Shown here: piece by piece, positions 41,188-50,408 of the stretch
How the letters are laid out: each line of letters starts with the position of its first letter
How positions within the stretch are numbered: the first letter of the stretch is position 1
Origin: Actinoplanes campanulatus
GTDB lineage: Bacteria > Actinomycetota > Actinomycetes > Mycobacteriales > Micromonosporaceae
Assembly (NCBI RefSeq): GCF_014647795.1
Contig: NZ_BMPW01000013.1
Location: forward strand, 124,001 to 188,000
Length of the DNA: 64,000 nt
Direction of reading: 5' to 3'
The notes under the pieces: generated by a model
Databases searched by the model: none
The model's input: only the letters and a program-made list of their open reading frames with translations
What the model was told of the DNA's origin: nothing
Position numbers and translations under genes: made by a program

Positions 41188-42789
41188 ATGGACGGTCAGG
41201 TTGCGGTGGCGGTCACGCCGGTGAGGCGGCAGTGGAGTACGGCGCTGGTGCTCGCCGGGGCGATGTTCCTCGTGCTGTTCGACAGCCTGGCGGTGGCGAC
41301 GGCGCTGCCGGCCATCGGGGACGAGTTCGGGCTTGCGCCGGGGCGGTTGCAATGGGTGGTGACGCTCTACTCGCTCAGTATCGGCGGGTTTCTGGTGCTC
41401 GGCGGGCGGGTCTGTGACGTGTGGGGGCGCCGCCGGACGATGGTGGCGAGTCTCGGGCTGACCGCCGGTGGGCTGCTGATGTCCGGTGTGGCGCCGGGCG
41501 TGGGGCTGCTGCTCGCCGGGCGGGTGATGCAGGGGGTGGGCGCCGCGTTCGCGATTCCGGCGGCGCTGGCTTCGGCGGGGACGCTGTTCCCGGTGGAGCC
41601 CTGGCGCAGCCGGGTGTTCTCGGTGGTGGCCTCCGCGGCGAACACGGCGGGCATCGCCGGAGCGGTCGGCGGCGGGCTCATCACATCACTGCTCGGCTGG
41701 CGATGGCTGTTTCTGATCGTCGTGCCGGTCGCCGCGACGGCGGCCGTGGTGGCGCTGCGGGTGCTCCCGCCAGACCCTCCGATGGGCGCGCGGCGACGCA
41801 TGGACGGCGGTGAAGCGGATGGCCCGGCCCGGTCGGATGGCGGTGAAGTGGAGGTCCCGGCCTGGCTGGATGGTGGTGAAGTGGAGGGCTCGGCCCGGTC
41901 GGGCGGCGGCCGGCTGGAGGTCCGGTCCTCGTCGGACGGTGCGATCGGGGCGCGGGGCCGGCCGGATGTGGGTGGGGCGGTTCTGGTCACCGGCGGGCTG
42001 GTGGCGATCATTCACGGAGCCGGGCAGGCCGGGGACCGTGGGCTCGCCGCCGGCGCTGTTCTGCCGATGATCGCCGGGCTGGTGATGCTCGCGGTGCTCG
42101 GCTGGTGGGAGCGGCGGGCCGCCGATCCGCTGATCAAGCCGTCGGTGGTGCGGTCGCGGCGGCTTTCGGCGTGTTCTCTGGCGTTCGCGGCGCATTCGGC
42201 GGCCTACTCGGCGGTGGTCGTCGTCGGCAGCCTGGTGTTGCAGGAACGGCACGGCCTGTCGGCCGCGCAGGCCGGCCTCGCTCTCGCGCCGATGCTGGTG
42301 GGCGCGCTGATCAGCGCGGTTCCGGCGGGTGCGCTTCTGCGACGGTACGGGACACGCACGGTGGCCGCGACCGCGCTGCTGCTGTGTTCGGCCGCCCTGG
42401 CGGCGGCCGCCTCCTGCGCCGACGGCCCGGTGCCGGCGATCGTCGCGTGCCTGGCCGTGTGGGGCCTCTGCGGCGGACCGATCTACGTGGCGCTGACCAG
42501 GGCGGCCGTCGTGGACGCGGCACCCGCGGACCGGGGCGTGGCGTCGGCGCTCTTCGAGTCGGCGAGCCACGTGGGCGGGGCGGTAGCGGTGGCCGTCTTC
42601 CTGTCGATGATCGGCGCGGGCGCGGGGTACGGCGGAGCGCAGTACCTGGGCGCCGCGACCGGCGCCGTGGCGGTGGCCGTCCTGCTGGCGGTCATGCCCC
42701 GGAGCGATCCGAACTGCCCTGCCTCAGGCCCCGAAGCGGGCGCGGCGGCGGCAGATCCTGAAACGGCCCGCACCGGGGATGAGGGGTGA
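41188..42789 (+). CDS. MFS drug exporter (DHA2/EmrB type)
   Basis: A 533-residue transporter with about 14 membrane helices. Motifs: FLVLFDSLAVATALPAIGDEFG in helix 1, LQWVVTLYSLSIGGFLVLGGRVCDVWGRRR (motif A), GRVMQGVGAAFAIPAALAS, and GAVGGGLITSLLGWRWLFLIVVPVA. This is the proton-driven multidrug exporter class. A cytosolic loop after helix 6 carries four 11-residue repeats (DGGEVEGPARS-like), and the C-terminus ends in a first unit of a second 33-bp array. The start (ATG 41188) lacks a strong ribosome site; GTG codons downstream are possible. Substrate unknown. Confidence 0.88.
   Translation: MDGQVAVAVTPVRRQWSTALVLAGAMFLVLFDSLAVATALPAIGDEFGLAPGRLQWVVTLYSLSIGGFLVLGGRVCDVWGRRRTMVASLGLTAGGLLMSGVAPGVGLLLAGRVMQGVGAAFAIPAALASAGTLFPVEPWRSRVFSVVASAANTAGIAGAVGGGLITSLLGWRWLFLIVVPVAATAAVVALRVLPPDPPMGARRRMDGGEADGPARSDGGEVEVPAWLDGGEVEGSARSGGGRLEVRSSSDGAIGARGRPDVGGAVLVTGGLVAIIHGAGQAGDRGLAAGAVLPMIAGLVMLAVLGWWERRAADPLIKPSVVRSRRLSACSLAFAAHSAAYSAVVVVGSLVLQERHGLSAAQAGLALAPMLVGALISAVPAGALLRRYGTRTVAATALLLCSAALAAAASCADGPVPAIVACLAVWGLCGGPIYVALTRAAVVDAAPADRGVASALFESASHVGGAVAVAVFLSMIGAGAGYGGAQYLGAATGAVAVAVLLAVMPRSDPNCPASGPEAGAAAADPETARTGDEG
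41803..41934 (+). repeat. 33-bp tandem repeat within the exporter gene
   Basis: Four in-frame units (41803, 41836, 41869, 41902) encoding DGGEADGPARS, DGGEVEVPAWL, DGGEVEGSARS and GGGRLEVRSSS. They lengthen a cytosolic loop between the two halves of the transporter. Confidence 0.8.
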
Positions 42790-42905
42790 TCCGGAGCGGC
42801 TCGCACCGGGGACGAGGAGTGATCCGGAGCGGCTCCTACCGACGATGAGGGGTGATCCGGAACGGCTCGGACCGGGGGCGAGGGGTGATCCGGAACGTTG
42901 TCCGT
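42754..42905 (+). repeat. 33-bp tandem array at the exporter/methyltransferase junction
   Basis: Units beginning GATCCGGA or GATCCTGA start at 42754, 42788, 42821, 42854 and 42887 (spacing 34, 33, 33, 33). The first unit codes for the end of the exporter; the rest are intergenic, yet they stay open in the frame of the methyltransferase, where they would read RGDPERLAPGT-like 11-residue blocks. Confidence 0.85.
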
Positions 42906-42934
42906 CCGGTGTGGACCGGAAAGGAATAGGGCGT

Positions 42935-43750
42935 ATGCTTCCCGCCATGACCGACAGTGACGCGGCCAAGCTCGACACGAGCGTGCCGCACTCGGCCCGG
43001 GTGTGGAACTACTGGCTCGGTGGGAAGGACAACTTCCCGGTGGACCGGGCGGTCGGTGACGATTTCGCGAACCTGTACCCGGACATCACCGTGGTGGCGC
43101 GGCACTCGCGGGCGTTCCTGAAGCGGGCGGTCACGTTCCTCGTCCAGGAGCGGGGGATCCGCCAGTTCCTGGACATCGGCACCGGCATGCCGACCGCGGA
43201 GAACACGCACCAGGTGGCGCAGGCCGCGGCCCCCGAGGCGCGGATCGTCTACGTCGACAACGACCCGTTGGTGCTGGTGCACGCGCGGGCGCTGCTGACC
43301 AGCACGTCCGAGGGGAAGACCGACTACGTCGACGCCAACCTGCACGAGCCCGCCGAGATCATCGAGGCGGCGCGGGGCACGCTGAACTTCGACGAGCCGG
43401 TCTGTCTCATCCTCATGAACATTCTCGGTCACGTGCCCGATCTTGATCAGGCCGTGTCGATCGTCCGGCAGCTACTCGCGGAGCTGCCGCCGGGCAGCTA
43501 CTTCCTCACCGCCGACGGAACGAACGTGATCGACGGCCCGGCGTTCGAGGAGGCGATCGGGGTGTGGAACGCGAACGCCCCCCTGTCGTACCACCTGCGC
43601 CACCCCGACGAGCTCAGCCGCTTCCTCGAGGGCCTCGAGGTCCTGGAGCCCGGCCTGGTGCCGTGCTCGAAGTGGCGCCCGGCCGCCGACGCCGCCGGTG
43701 AGAACCTGCGCGAGGTCGACGAGTTCGGCGCGGTCGCCCGAAAGCCCTGA
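42935..43750 (+). CDS. DUF574 SAM-dependent methyltransferase
   Basis: A 271-residue protein of the DUF574/PF04672 family common in actinomycetes. Signature: PHSARVWNYWLGGKDNFPVDRAVGD at the N-terminus, then ARHSRAFLKRAVTFLVQERGIRQFLDIGTGMPTAENTHQVAQ (SAM-binding loop), VYVDNDPLVLVHARALL, and LMNILGHVPD. Its substrate is unknown. I start it at ATG 42935, which has AAGGAATAGG upstream; ATG 42947 is possible, and an N-terminal extension from 42779 through the 33-bp array is open but has weaker support. It converges with the GGDEF-EAL gene, 2 bp apart. Confidence 0.9.
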   Translation: MLPAMTDSDAAKLDTSVPHSARVWNYWLGGKDNFPVDRAVGDDFANLYPDITVVARHSRAFLKRAVTFLVQERGIRQFLDIGTGMPTAENTHQVAQAAAPEARIVYVDNDPLVLVHARALLTSTSEGKTDYVDANLHEPAEIIEAARGTLNFDEPVCLILMNILGHVPDLDQAVSIVRQLLAELPPGSYFLTADGTNVIDGPAFEEAIGVWNANAPLSYHLRHPDELSRFLEGLEVLEPGLVPCSKWRPAADAAGENLREVDEFGAVARKP

Positions 43751-43752
43751 AG

Positions 43753-45648
43753 TCACGCCGGCTGCCGCTCCGGCAGACCGGCGGTCAGGTCGGCCGCCGA
43801 CTGCGGCCGGGCGAAGTGGTAGCCCTGGGCGGTGTCGCAGCCCAGGGCCGCCAGCGCCGCCGCGGTGGCGGCGTCCTCCACACCCTCGGCGACGACCGTG
43901 AGACCCAGGTTGTGGGCCAGGTCGACCGACGAGGCGACCAGTGCGCGGCTGCTCGAATCGGTGACCATGTCGGCCACGAACGAGCGGTCGATCTTCAGCT
44001 CGTCGACCGGCAGCAGCTTGAGGTACGTCATCGACGAGTAGCCCGTACCGAAATCGTCGATCGAGGTCTTGACCCCGAGGGCGCGCACCCGGTTCAGGGC
44101 CTCGATCGTGGTGCTGGGATCGGACATGACCGTGTGTTCGGTGATCTCGATGCCCAGCAGCTCACCGGGCACCCCGGTGGACGCCAGCAGCGCGGCCAGC
44201 CGGTCCGGGAAGGACTCGTCGAGCAGGCTGCGGGTGGACAGGTTGACGGCGACCGGGATGCGATGGCCGGCATCCAGCCACTCCCGGGCCTGCTGGAGGG
44301 CGATGCTGAGGACCCGCTCGGTGAACGGGTGGATCAGGCTGGTGGTCTCCAGCACCGGTACGAACTGGCCGGGCGGGACCGGGCCGCGGGCCGGGTGGTG
44401 CCAGCGGGCCAGCGCCTCGACGCCGATCAGGCCGGCTCCGCCGAGGCCGATCTTGGGCTGGTAGTGGAGGGTGAACTGGGACGCGTCGGTCAGCGCCCGC
44501 CGCAGGTCGCCGAGCAGGGTGAGCCGGTCGGCGCTGTCCTGTCCGGACTGTCCGGTGAACCGGCGGTACCCGTCGTGCTGTTCCTTCGCGTCGTGCAGGG
44601 CGCTGTCGGCGTTCCCGAGCAGGGTGCTCACGTCGTCGCCGTCGGCCGCCGTGGCCGCGCCGATGCTGATCTCCAGGTCCACGGTGACGTCGTCGAGCTG
44701 GAACGGCTCGTCGAAGGCCTCCCGCAGCCGGGCCGCCACGTCCTCGGCCCGGTCCGGGTCCAGGTCGCGCAGCATGATCGCGAACTCGTCGCCGCCGGTC
44801 CGGGCCACCATGTCGGTGTCGCGCACCACGGTGGACAGGCGCCGGCCCGCCTCGGCCAGCAGCCGGTCACCGACGTGCGGGCCGAGCTGGTCGTTGACGT
44901 GCCGGAAGCCGTTGATGTTGACGGTCAGCACGGTGACGCCGGGCGCGGCTCGGTCGGGCCGGGCGACGACCAGGGCACGCTGGAGCTGCTCGGTGAAGGC
45001 GATCCGGTTCGGCAGCCCGGTGAGCAGGTCGGTCGTGGCCATCGTCTCCACCTGGCGGCGGTGCGCGCGGCTGTTCCAGACGAACAGCGCGATCACGACC
45101 AGGCTCAGCACGAACGTGAGGATGCCGGCGACGAGCAGCCGCCGGGAGTCGTGGCGGGCGGCGGCCACCCGCTCGTCGTACTCCTGCTGGTAGCGGTTGC
45201 GCAGTTCGAGCAGCTTGGCGCCGTTGCGCCGGTAGGTGGGGGCGATCGAGGACTCCAGCGTCTCCCGAGCCTCGGCGATCCTGCCATTGTCCAGCATCGA
45301 CAGATACCAGGTGATCACCTGGCGCAGGTGGATCTGCCGCTGGACGACGGTCGTCGCCTCCGGGTTGAGCTCGGCGATCCGCAGCGTCGCCTGGTAGGTC
45401 TCGGTGTCCGCGCCGAGCACCTGGAGGCGCTCCGCGCTCCGCGGGTTGGCGGCGCTCGCCCGGAGCAGCGACATCTCCCGTGCCGACAGGAACGCGGCCT
45501 CCTGGTAGGCCGACACCTGGTCGCCGGCGCGGGCGATGTCCTCGACGATGCGGGCGTGCCGCTGGCTGTCCACCAGGGCCAGCCCGGACAGCAGTGCCAG
45601 CGACGCGATCAGGGTGCCGAACATCAGACGGCGGGAACGGTGGTTCAC
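43753..45648 (-). CDS. Membrane GGDEF-EAL protein, GGDEF probably inactive as cyclase
   Basis: A 631-residue protein. Two membrane helices (about 9-25 and 171-191) flank an extracytoplasmic helical sensor of about 145 residues. The GGDEF domain keeps GGDEF at 285-289, but the metal-binding stretch reads VNINGFRHVND: Asn244 replaces the usual Asp. The EAL domain looks complete: GVEALARWHHP, NLSTRSLL, GIEITEHTVM, SIDDFGTGYSSMTYLKLLPVDELKIDRSFV and AEGVED. I infer a cyclic-di-GMP phosphodiesterase whose GGDEF may bind GTP as a sensor. The GTG start overlaps the stop of the kinase-GGDEF gene (GTGA), so the two are made together. Confidence 0.9.
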   Translation of the reverse strand: MNHRSRRLMFGTLIASLALLSGLALVDSQRHARIVEDIARAGDQVSAYQEAAFLSAREMSLLRASAANPRSAERLQVLGADTETYQATLRIAELNPEATTVVQRQIHLRQVITWYLSMLDNGRIAEARETLESSIAPTYRRNGAKLLELRNRYQQEYDERVAAARHDSRRLLVAGILTFVLSLVVIALFVWNSRAHRRQVETMATTDLLTGLPNRIAFTEQLQRALVVARPDRAAPGVTVLTVNINGFRHVNDQLGPHVGDRLLAEAGRRLSTVVRDTDMVARTGGDEFAIMLRDLDPDRAEDVAARLREAFDEPFQLDDVTVDLEISIGAATAADGDDVSTLLGNADSALHDAKEQHDGYRRFTGQSGQDSADRLTLLGDLRRALTDASQFTLHYQPKIGLGGAGLIGVEALARWHHPARGPVPPGQFVPVLETTSLIHPFTERVLSIALQQAREWLDAGHRIPVAVNLSTRSLLDESFPDRLAALLASTGVPGELLGIEITEHTVMSDPSTTIEALNRVRALGVKTSIDDFGTGYSSMTYLKLLPVDELKIDRSFVADMVTDSSSRALVASSVDLAHNLGLTVVAEGVEDAATAAALAALGCDTAQGYHFARPQSAADLTAGLPERQPA

Positions 45649-48600
45649 CCGGCCACCACACGGTTGCGCCCGGCGTTCTTGGCCGCGTACAGGGCCTCGT
45701 CGGCGAACTTGATGAAGTGCTCGGGCTCCTCGCCGTCGGCTGGGGAGCCGGACGTGACGCCGACGCTGACGGTGACGACGCCTCTGTCGGCGAGCGCGTG
45801 CGGCTGCGCCAGCCGGGACACGGCCCGGCAGGCCCGTTCGGCGACGATCATCGCGTTCTCCGGGGAAGCGCCGGGCATCACCATGCAGAACTCCTCGCCG
45901 CCGTAGCGGGCCACCAGATCGGTCGTGCGTGCCGAGGCGAGCAGCGCCTCCGCGACCAGCTTGAGGGTGTCGTCGCCGCTCTGATGGCCGTAGTGGTCGT
46001 TGTACTTCTTGAAGTAGTCGATGTCGATCATGGCGATGCCGACCGGCTCCCGGGACCGGGCCGCCCGCTGCCACGCCTCGTCCAGGAACATGGTGAGCTT
46101 GCGCCGGTTCGGCAGCCCGGTCAGCGGGTCGGTGACGGTGAGCAGCTCCAGCTGGTGGTTGGCCTCGGCCAGTTCCTCGGTGCGTTCGGCGACGGCCCGC
46201 TCCAGCGACGCGTAGACCTGCGCGTTCTCCAGCGAGACGGTGAGCTGCCCGGCGATCAGCAGGACCGCGTCGAGCCGGCCGGCCGAGAAGGCGCGACGGC
46301 TCAGCCGGTTCTCCAGCACCAGTAGGGCCCGCGGCTGCCCCTGCCCGATGACCGGCACCACCAGCAGCGAGCAGTGGTCCAGTCCGGCCAGGTACGGGTC
46401 CCGCCCCACCCGGTCGTCGATGGTCACGTCGTCGACGAGCAACGGTTCCCGGGTGCGCTCGGCGTACCGGATCGCGGTCAGCGGCAGCAGGCCGAGCCGG
46501 GCCGCCTGGTCCGCGTCCATCTCCGGCCGGTCGCCGTCACCGGGAAGAACCCATCCACCGGTACGGTCGTCGCGCAGCACCACATGCACGGCGGTGGCCC
46601 CGGTCATCGCGCCGAGCACCTGCCGCACCCGCACCCGCAGGGCGTCGAGACTCGTCTCCGAGCTGAGCGCCCGCGCCGCCTCGAGGACCGCCATCAGGTC
46701 GATCACCTCGGTGGACAGGCTCAGGCTGTGGCCGCCGCCGAGGGTGGAGGAACGTGTCCCGGAGCCACCAGCGACCGCCGAGCCGAGCGCCGGATGGGTG
46801 CGCTTGAGAGCGTGCACCTTCCCGGTGGCGCCCCAGCGTGCGTACCCGGGCAGCGCCTCGGCCAGCAGCCGGGCGCCCACGTGCTCCAGGCCGACGTCCA
46901 GATAGAACAGCGCGGCCCGCTCGGTGATCAGCGGCGCGTGCCAGGACCGTCCAGCGGTGGCGGCGTCGGCCATCGCGGCGTCGTACGCGGCCGCCGCCGA
47001 CGCGAAGTCGCCGTGCGCCGCGGCCCGGGTCGCCTCGGCGAACCGGTACAGGTGCCGGAAGTTGCCCGGCTGCGCGGCGGCGCGGGCGGCCAGGAACGCG
47101 ACACTGGTGTCCAGCACGGCCAGGGCCTGCTCGCGGTCGGCGCCGGTGGCGGTCCGCGCGGTCACCTCGGCGCCGAGCGCGGCCAGCAGGTGCGCCGGAG
47201 CGTGCGGGTAGGCGCCGGGCACGGCGGGCAGCAGCGCCACCGCGGCGGCACCGTGCCGGACCAGCGCCTCGTCGTCGCCGAAGATCGCCGCGTCCAGCGC
47301 CCGCACGGTCGAGTAGAACTGTGTGGCCGGCTCGTTGCCGATCAGCGTCTCCAGGTAGGCGTCGTCGAAAGTGGTCTCGCCGCGCATCGTGCCCACCAGG
47401 CGGGCCGCGATGACGAACATGAAGGTCTCCGCCCCGGCGCCGATCCGCTCACCGAACGCCAGCGCGTCCCGGGCTTCCCGGTGGACGGACGCCAGGTCGG
47501 CCGAGCAGTCCAGCATCTGCGGAACCGACGCGAAGTACGTGTAGAGCGCGGTACGCAGGTCGCCGCCACGCAGCAGCCCGTCGCGAGCCTCGTGCGCCAG
47601 CCGCACACCGGCCTCCAGCGGCTCGAACCACGGCACGGTACTCAGCGCGTGCAGGAACCGCACCTGCGAGGTCTCCGGCTCGTGGCCGTGCTCCTCGCCG
47701 GCCGCCAGCACCCGGCAGATGGCCTGGTAGGCGGCCCGGTGGTCGCCGCCGCCGGCGATCGTGATCGCACCCAGGTAGCCGAGCGCGCCGGTCAGGGCGG
47801 CACAGGTGCCGTGCGCCGACCACAGTTCGCCGGCCTCCACCACGAGCCAGGCCATCGTCGTACGGTCGGCGAAATACGCGGCCGGGACCAGCCGGTTGAT
47901 CAGGTGGGCGACGGCCAGCAGCCGCGGGTCGGTCAACTCCGGCCGGACGGCTCCGGAGACACCCGGCCCGCCGTGGAAGGCGGCCAGCCCGGCGCCGATC
48001 CGTGCGCCCATCGCGGCCGGCTCCGGCACGTCGACGCCGAGCCTGGCGAGCAGGCCGGTGCCGAGCCTCAGGGCGTCGTCGAGCATCCGGCGGTTGGTGA
48101 GCGCGCCGATCTGCTCCGCCGCCGGGCGGGCCAGCCAGACCGGGTCGCCGGCGTCCGCGGCGATCTCGGCGAAGACCTGGTCGGCCTCGTCGAACCGGGC
48201 GAGCGCGCACAGCACGGCATGACGATCGGCGCGCGTGTCCGCGTACCCCTCGTCGGTCTTGTCGAGAAGACGCAGCGCGACCGAGAGATGCAGCTCGGCC
48301 CCCGCATGGTCGGCGACCAGCCGGGCCGACGTGGCGGACCGGCGCAACAGCGCCGCGGCCGACGCCCGCTCGGCGGGATCGGTGAGCAGATCCGCCGCGG
48401 CCAGATAGAGCGGCGCGGCGGCCGGGGCCGGGGCGATCCGGCGCGCGAGCGCCAGGCTGAGCCGGGCCCGGGCATCCGGGGAAAGGCGAGCGTACGCGGC
48501 CCGGCGCACCCGGTCGTGCCGGAACCGCGCCCGGCCGCCGTCGACCACGACCAGGCCGTCGTCGACCGCCGGCCGCAACGCCGCGGACGCCTCCAGCGAG

Positions 48601-50408
48601 TCGCCGAGGCAGGCCATCATGTCGACGAGCTCGCGCGCCCGCGGGGGCAGCGCCTCGATCCGGGCGCTGATCAGGGCGACCACGTCGCCGTGGCCGACGA
48701 AATCCCGCACCTCGGCCGGATCCCAGCGCCAGCCGCCGTTCTCCGGAACCAGCACACCCTCCCGGCGCAGCGCGTTGACCAGCTCGACGGTGTCGAACGG
48801 GTTCCCGCCGGTCCGCTCGGCCAGCACGGCGGCCAGCGGCACCGCGTCCGCCTCGGCAAGGCGCAGCATCCCGGCGATCAGTTCGGCCAGGTCGTCGCCG
48901 CCCAGCGGGGAGAGCGCGATCCGGTGCGCCCGCGCCACGAGCGCGGTCAGCGGATGCGTCTCGTCCACCTCCTCCTCCCGGTAGGCGCCCAGCACGAGCA
49001 GGCCCGGCAGGTCGCCGGCGTCGAGCACGTCACCGAGGAACGGCAGCGACGGGCCGGACGCCCACTGCAGGTCGTCGAGGAAGAGCACCAGCGGGCGCTC
49101 GGCGCTCGCCAGCGCCCGCAGCAGGGTGAGCGCGGCCGTGCGCAGCCGCGCGACCACCACCCGCGGGTCGTCGCCGGACGGCTCCTCCGGCTTCACGGCC
49201 AGCAGCGGCCGGAACGACGGCATCATCATGGCGATCAGGCCGCAGTCCGGGCCGAGCGCGGTACGCAGCCGGTCGCGCAACTCGGCGACCACGTCCTCCG
49301 GCTCGGCCAGCAGCTGCTCGCCCAGCCGGCCGAACGCCTCCCGGATCCCGCCGCCCAGATCGTGGTGGACCTGGTCGAACCTGCCGGCCACGAACCGGCC
49401 CCCGGCCTCGGCCAGCGCGGGGCGCAGCCGATCCACCAGGGCGGTCTTGCCGACCCCGGCAGGCCCGGTGATCAGGGCGAACCGGCCGGCTCCGGCGGTC
49501 TCGCCGTCCTCGGCGGCACCGGCGGTCACCCCGGTCAACAGGGTGTGCAGCACGGCCAGCGGCTCGTCCCGGCCGATCAGCCGGGCGGGTGGCGCGAGGC
49601 GGATCGGGAAGTCGTGCTCGCCCAGCTCGAACGCGTCCCCGTCCCCGGTGCGGGATCGGACGAGGTCGTGGATCAGGCCCTCGGCGCTCTGGTAGCGCTG
49701 CCCCGGCTCCTTGCGCAGCAGTCGCAGGATGATCCGGGACAGAGCGGACGGGATGGCCGGATTCACCCCGTCCGGCGGCATCGGGACACGGGCCAGGTGG
49801 TCGTGGATGAGGCTGAGCGGCTCCCGGTCACGGCCGAACGGCGGCTCTCCGGTGGCCAGCTCGTACAGGGTGGCGCCGAAGGCGTACAGGTCGCTGCGGT
49901 GGTCGACCGGCCGGCCGGTGCGCCCGGTCTGCTCCGGCGACAGGTAGGGCAGGGTGCCGGCCAGCACCTCGCCCGCCTCCCGGCCCGGGTCCCCGGCCAG
50001 CTCGAAGTCGATCAGCGTCGGCCGGCCGTCGTCGTCGACCAGCACGTTCGCCGGGCTCACGTCGCGGTGCACCACGCCACGCCGGTGGATCCCGGCGAGC
50101 ACGCCGGCCAGGCGGACGGCCAGATCCGTCAGCGCCTCCGGCTCCCACGGCCTTTCCCCATCAGCGAGCGTACGCGCGGCGTCGTCCACCAGCGTCAAGG
50201 AGCGCTCGTCCGGCTCCCCGGCCAGCCGCGGGGTCCCCGGGACACCGTCGAGGCGGTGCAGCATCGCGATCTCGTCACGCAGCCGGTCAGCCGCACCAGG
50301 CCCGAGCGGCTGCTTGCGAACCACCCGCTCGCCGCCCACCACGTGGACGCGCGAAACACGGGTGCGGTCGCTGTCATGCAGCACTTCTTCCAGGCCGTTG
50401 AGAGTCAC
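45645..50408 (-). CDS. Ser/Thr kinase-AAA-GAF-GGDEF hybrid protein
   Basis: A 1,587-residue signalling protein. Residues 1-255 form a protein kinase domain with HRDVSPANVLVD (Asp116) and DFE in place of DFG (Asp134); the Gly-rich loop is weak. Residues 275-560 hold an AAA/NACHT-like ATPase with Walker A GPAGVGKT (315-322) and Walker B LVLFLDDLQW. A long TPR-like helical region follows (about 660-1210), then a GAF domain (about 1260-1410), a short coiled coil (ERAVAERTEELAEANHQLELL) and a GGDEF domain with MIDIDYFKKYNDHYGHQSGD and GGEEF at 1503-1507, so cyclase activity is plausible. Relatives often end in a histidine kinase instead. Coupled to the GGDEF-EAL gene. Confidence 0.9.
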   Translation of the reverse strand: MTLNGLEEVLHDSDRTRVSRVHVVGGERVVRKQPLGPGAADRLRDEIAMLHRLDGVPGTPRLAGEPDERSLTLVDDAARTLADGERPWEPEALTDLAVRLAGVLAGIHRRGVVHRDVSPANVLVDDDGRPTLIDFELAGDPGREAGEVLAGTLPYLSPEQTGRTGRPVDHRSDLYAFGATLYELATGEPPFGRDREPLSLIHDHLARVPMPPDGVNPAIPSALSRIILRLLRKEPGQRYQSAEGLIHDLVRSRTGDGDAFELGEHDFPIRLAPPARLIGRDEPLAVLHTLLTGVTAGAAEDGETAGAGRFALITGPAGVGKTALVDRLRPALAEAGGRFVAGRFDQVHHDLGGGIREAFGRLGEQLLAEPEDVVAELRDRLRTALGPDCGLIAMMMPSFRPLLAVKPEEPSGDDPRVVVARLRTAALTLLRALASAERPLVLFLDDLQWASGPSLPFLGDVLDAGDLPGLLVLGAYREEEVDETHPLTALVARAHRIALSPLGGDDLAELIAGMLRLAEADAVPLAAVLAERTGGNPFDTVELVNALRREGVLVPENGGWRWDPAEVRDFVGHGDVVALISARIEALPPRARELVDMMACLGDSLEASAALRPAVDDGLVVVDGGRARFRHDRVRRAAYARLSPDARARLSLALARRIAPAPAAAPLYLAAADLLTDPAERASAAALLRRSATSARLVADHAGAELHLSVALRLLDKTDEGYADTRADRHAVLCALARFDEADQVFAEIAADAGDPVWLARPAAEQIGALTNRRMLDDALRLGTGLLARLGVDVPEPAAMGARIGAGLAAFHGGPGVSGAVRPELTDPRLLAVAHLINRLVPAAYFADRTTMAWLVVEAGELWSAHGTCAALTGALGYLGAITIAGGGDHRAAYQAICRVLAAGEEHGHEPETSQVRFLHALSTVPWFEPLEAGVRLAHEARDGLLRGGDLRTALYTYFASVPQMLDCSADLASVHREARDALAFGERIGAGAETFMFVIAARLVGTMRGETTFDDAYLETLIGNEPATQFYSTVRALDAAIFGDDEALVRHGAAAVALLPAVPGAYPHAPAHLLAALGAEVTARTATGADREQALAVLDTSVAFLAARAAAQPGNFRHLYRFAEATRAAAHGDFASAAAAYDAAMADAATAGRSWHAPLITERAALFYLDVGLEHVGARLLAEALPGYARWGATGKVHALKRTHPALGSAVAGGSGTRSSTLGGGHSLSLSTEVIDLMAVLEAARALSSETSLDALRVRVRQVLGAMTGATAVHVVLRDDRTGGWVLPGDGDRPEMDADQAARLGLLPLTAIRYAERTREPLLVDDVTIDDRVGRDPYLAGLDHCSLLVVPVIGQGQPRALLVLENRLSRRAFSAGRLDAVLLIAGQLTVSLENAQVYASLERAVAERTEELAEANHQLELLTVTDPLTGLPNRRKLTMFLDEAWQRAARSREPVGIAMIDIDYFKKYNDHYGHQSGDDTLKLVAEALLASARTTDLVARYGGEEFCMVMPGASPENAMIVAERACRAVSRLAQPHALADRGVVTVSVGVTSGSPADGEEPEHFIKFADEALYAAKNAGRNRVVAG

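Noticed and set aside
42779-43750. Methyltransferase starting at 42779 with an 11-residue repeat head
   Set aside because: The frame is open, but that ATG lies inside the exporter gene and lacks a ribosome site, whereas 42935 has a good one. Kept as an alternative in the findings.
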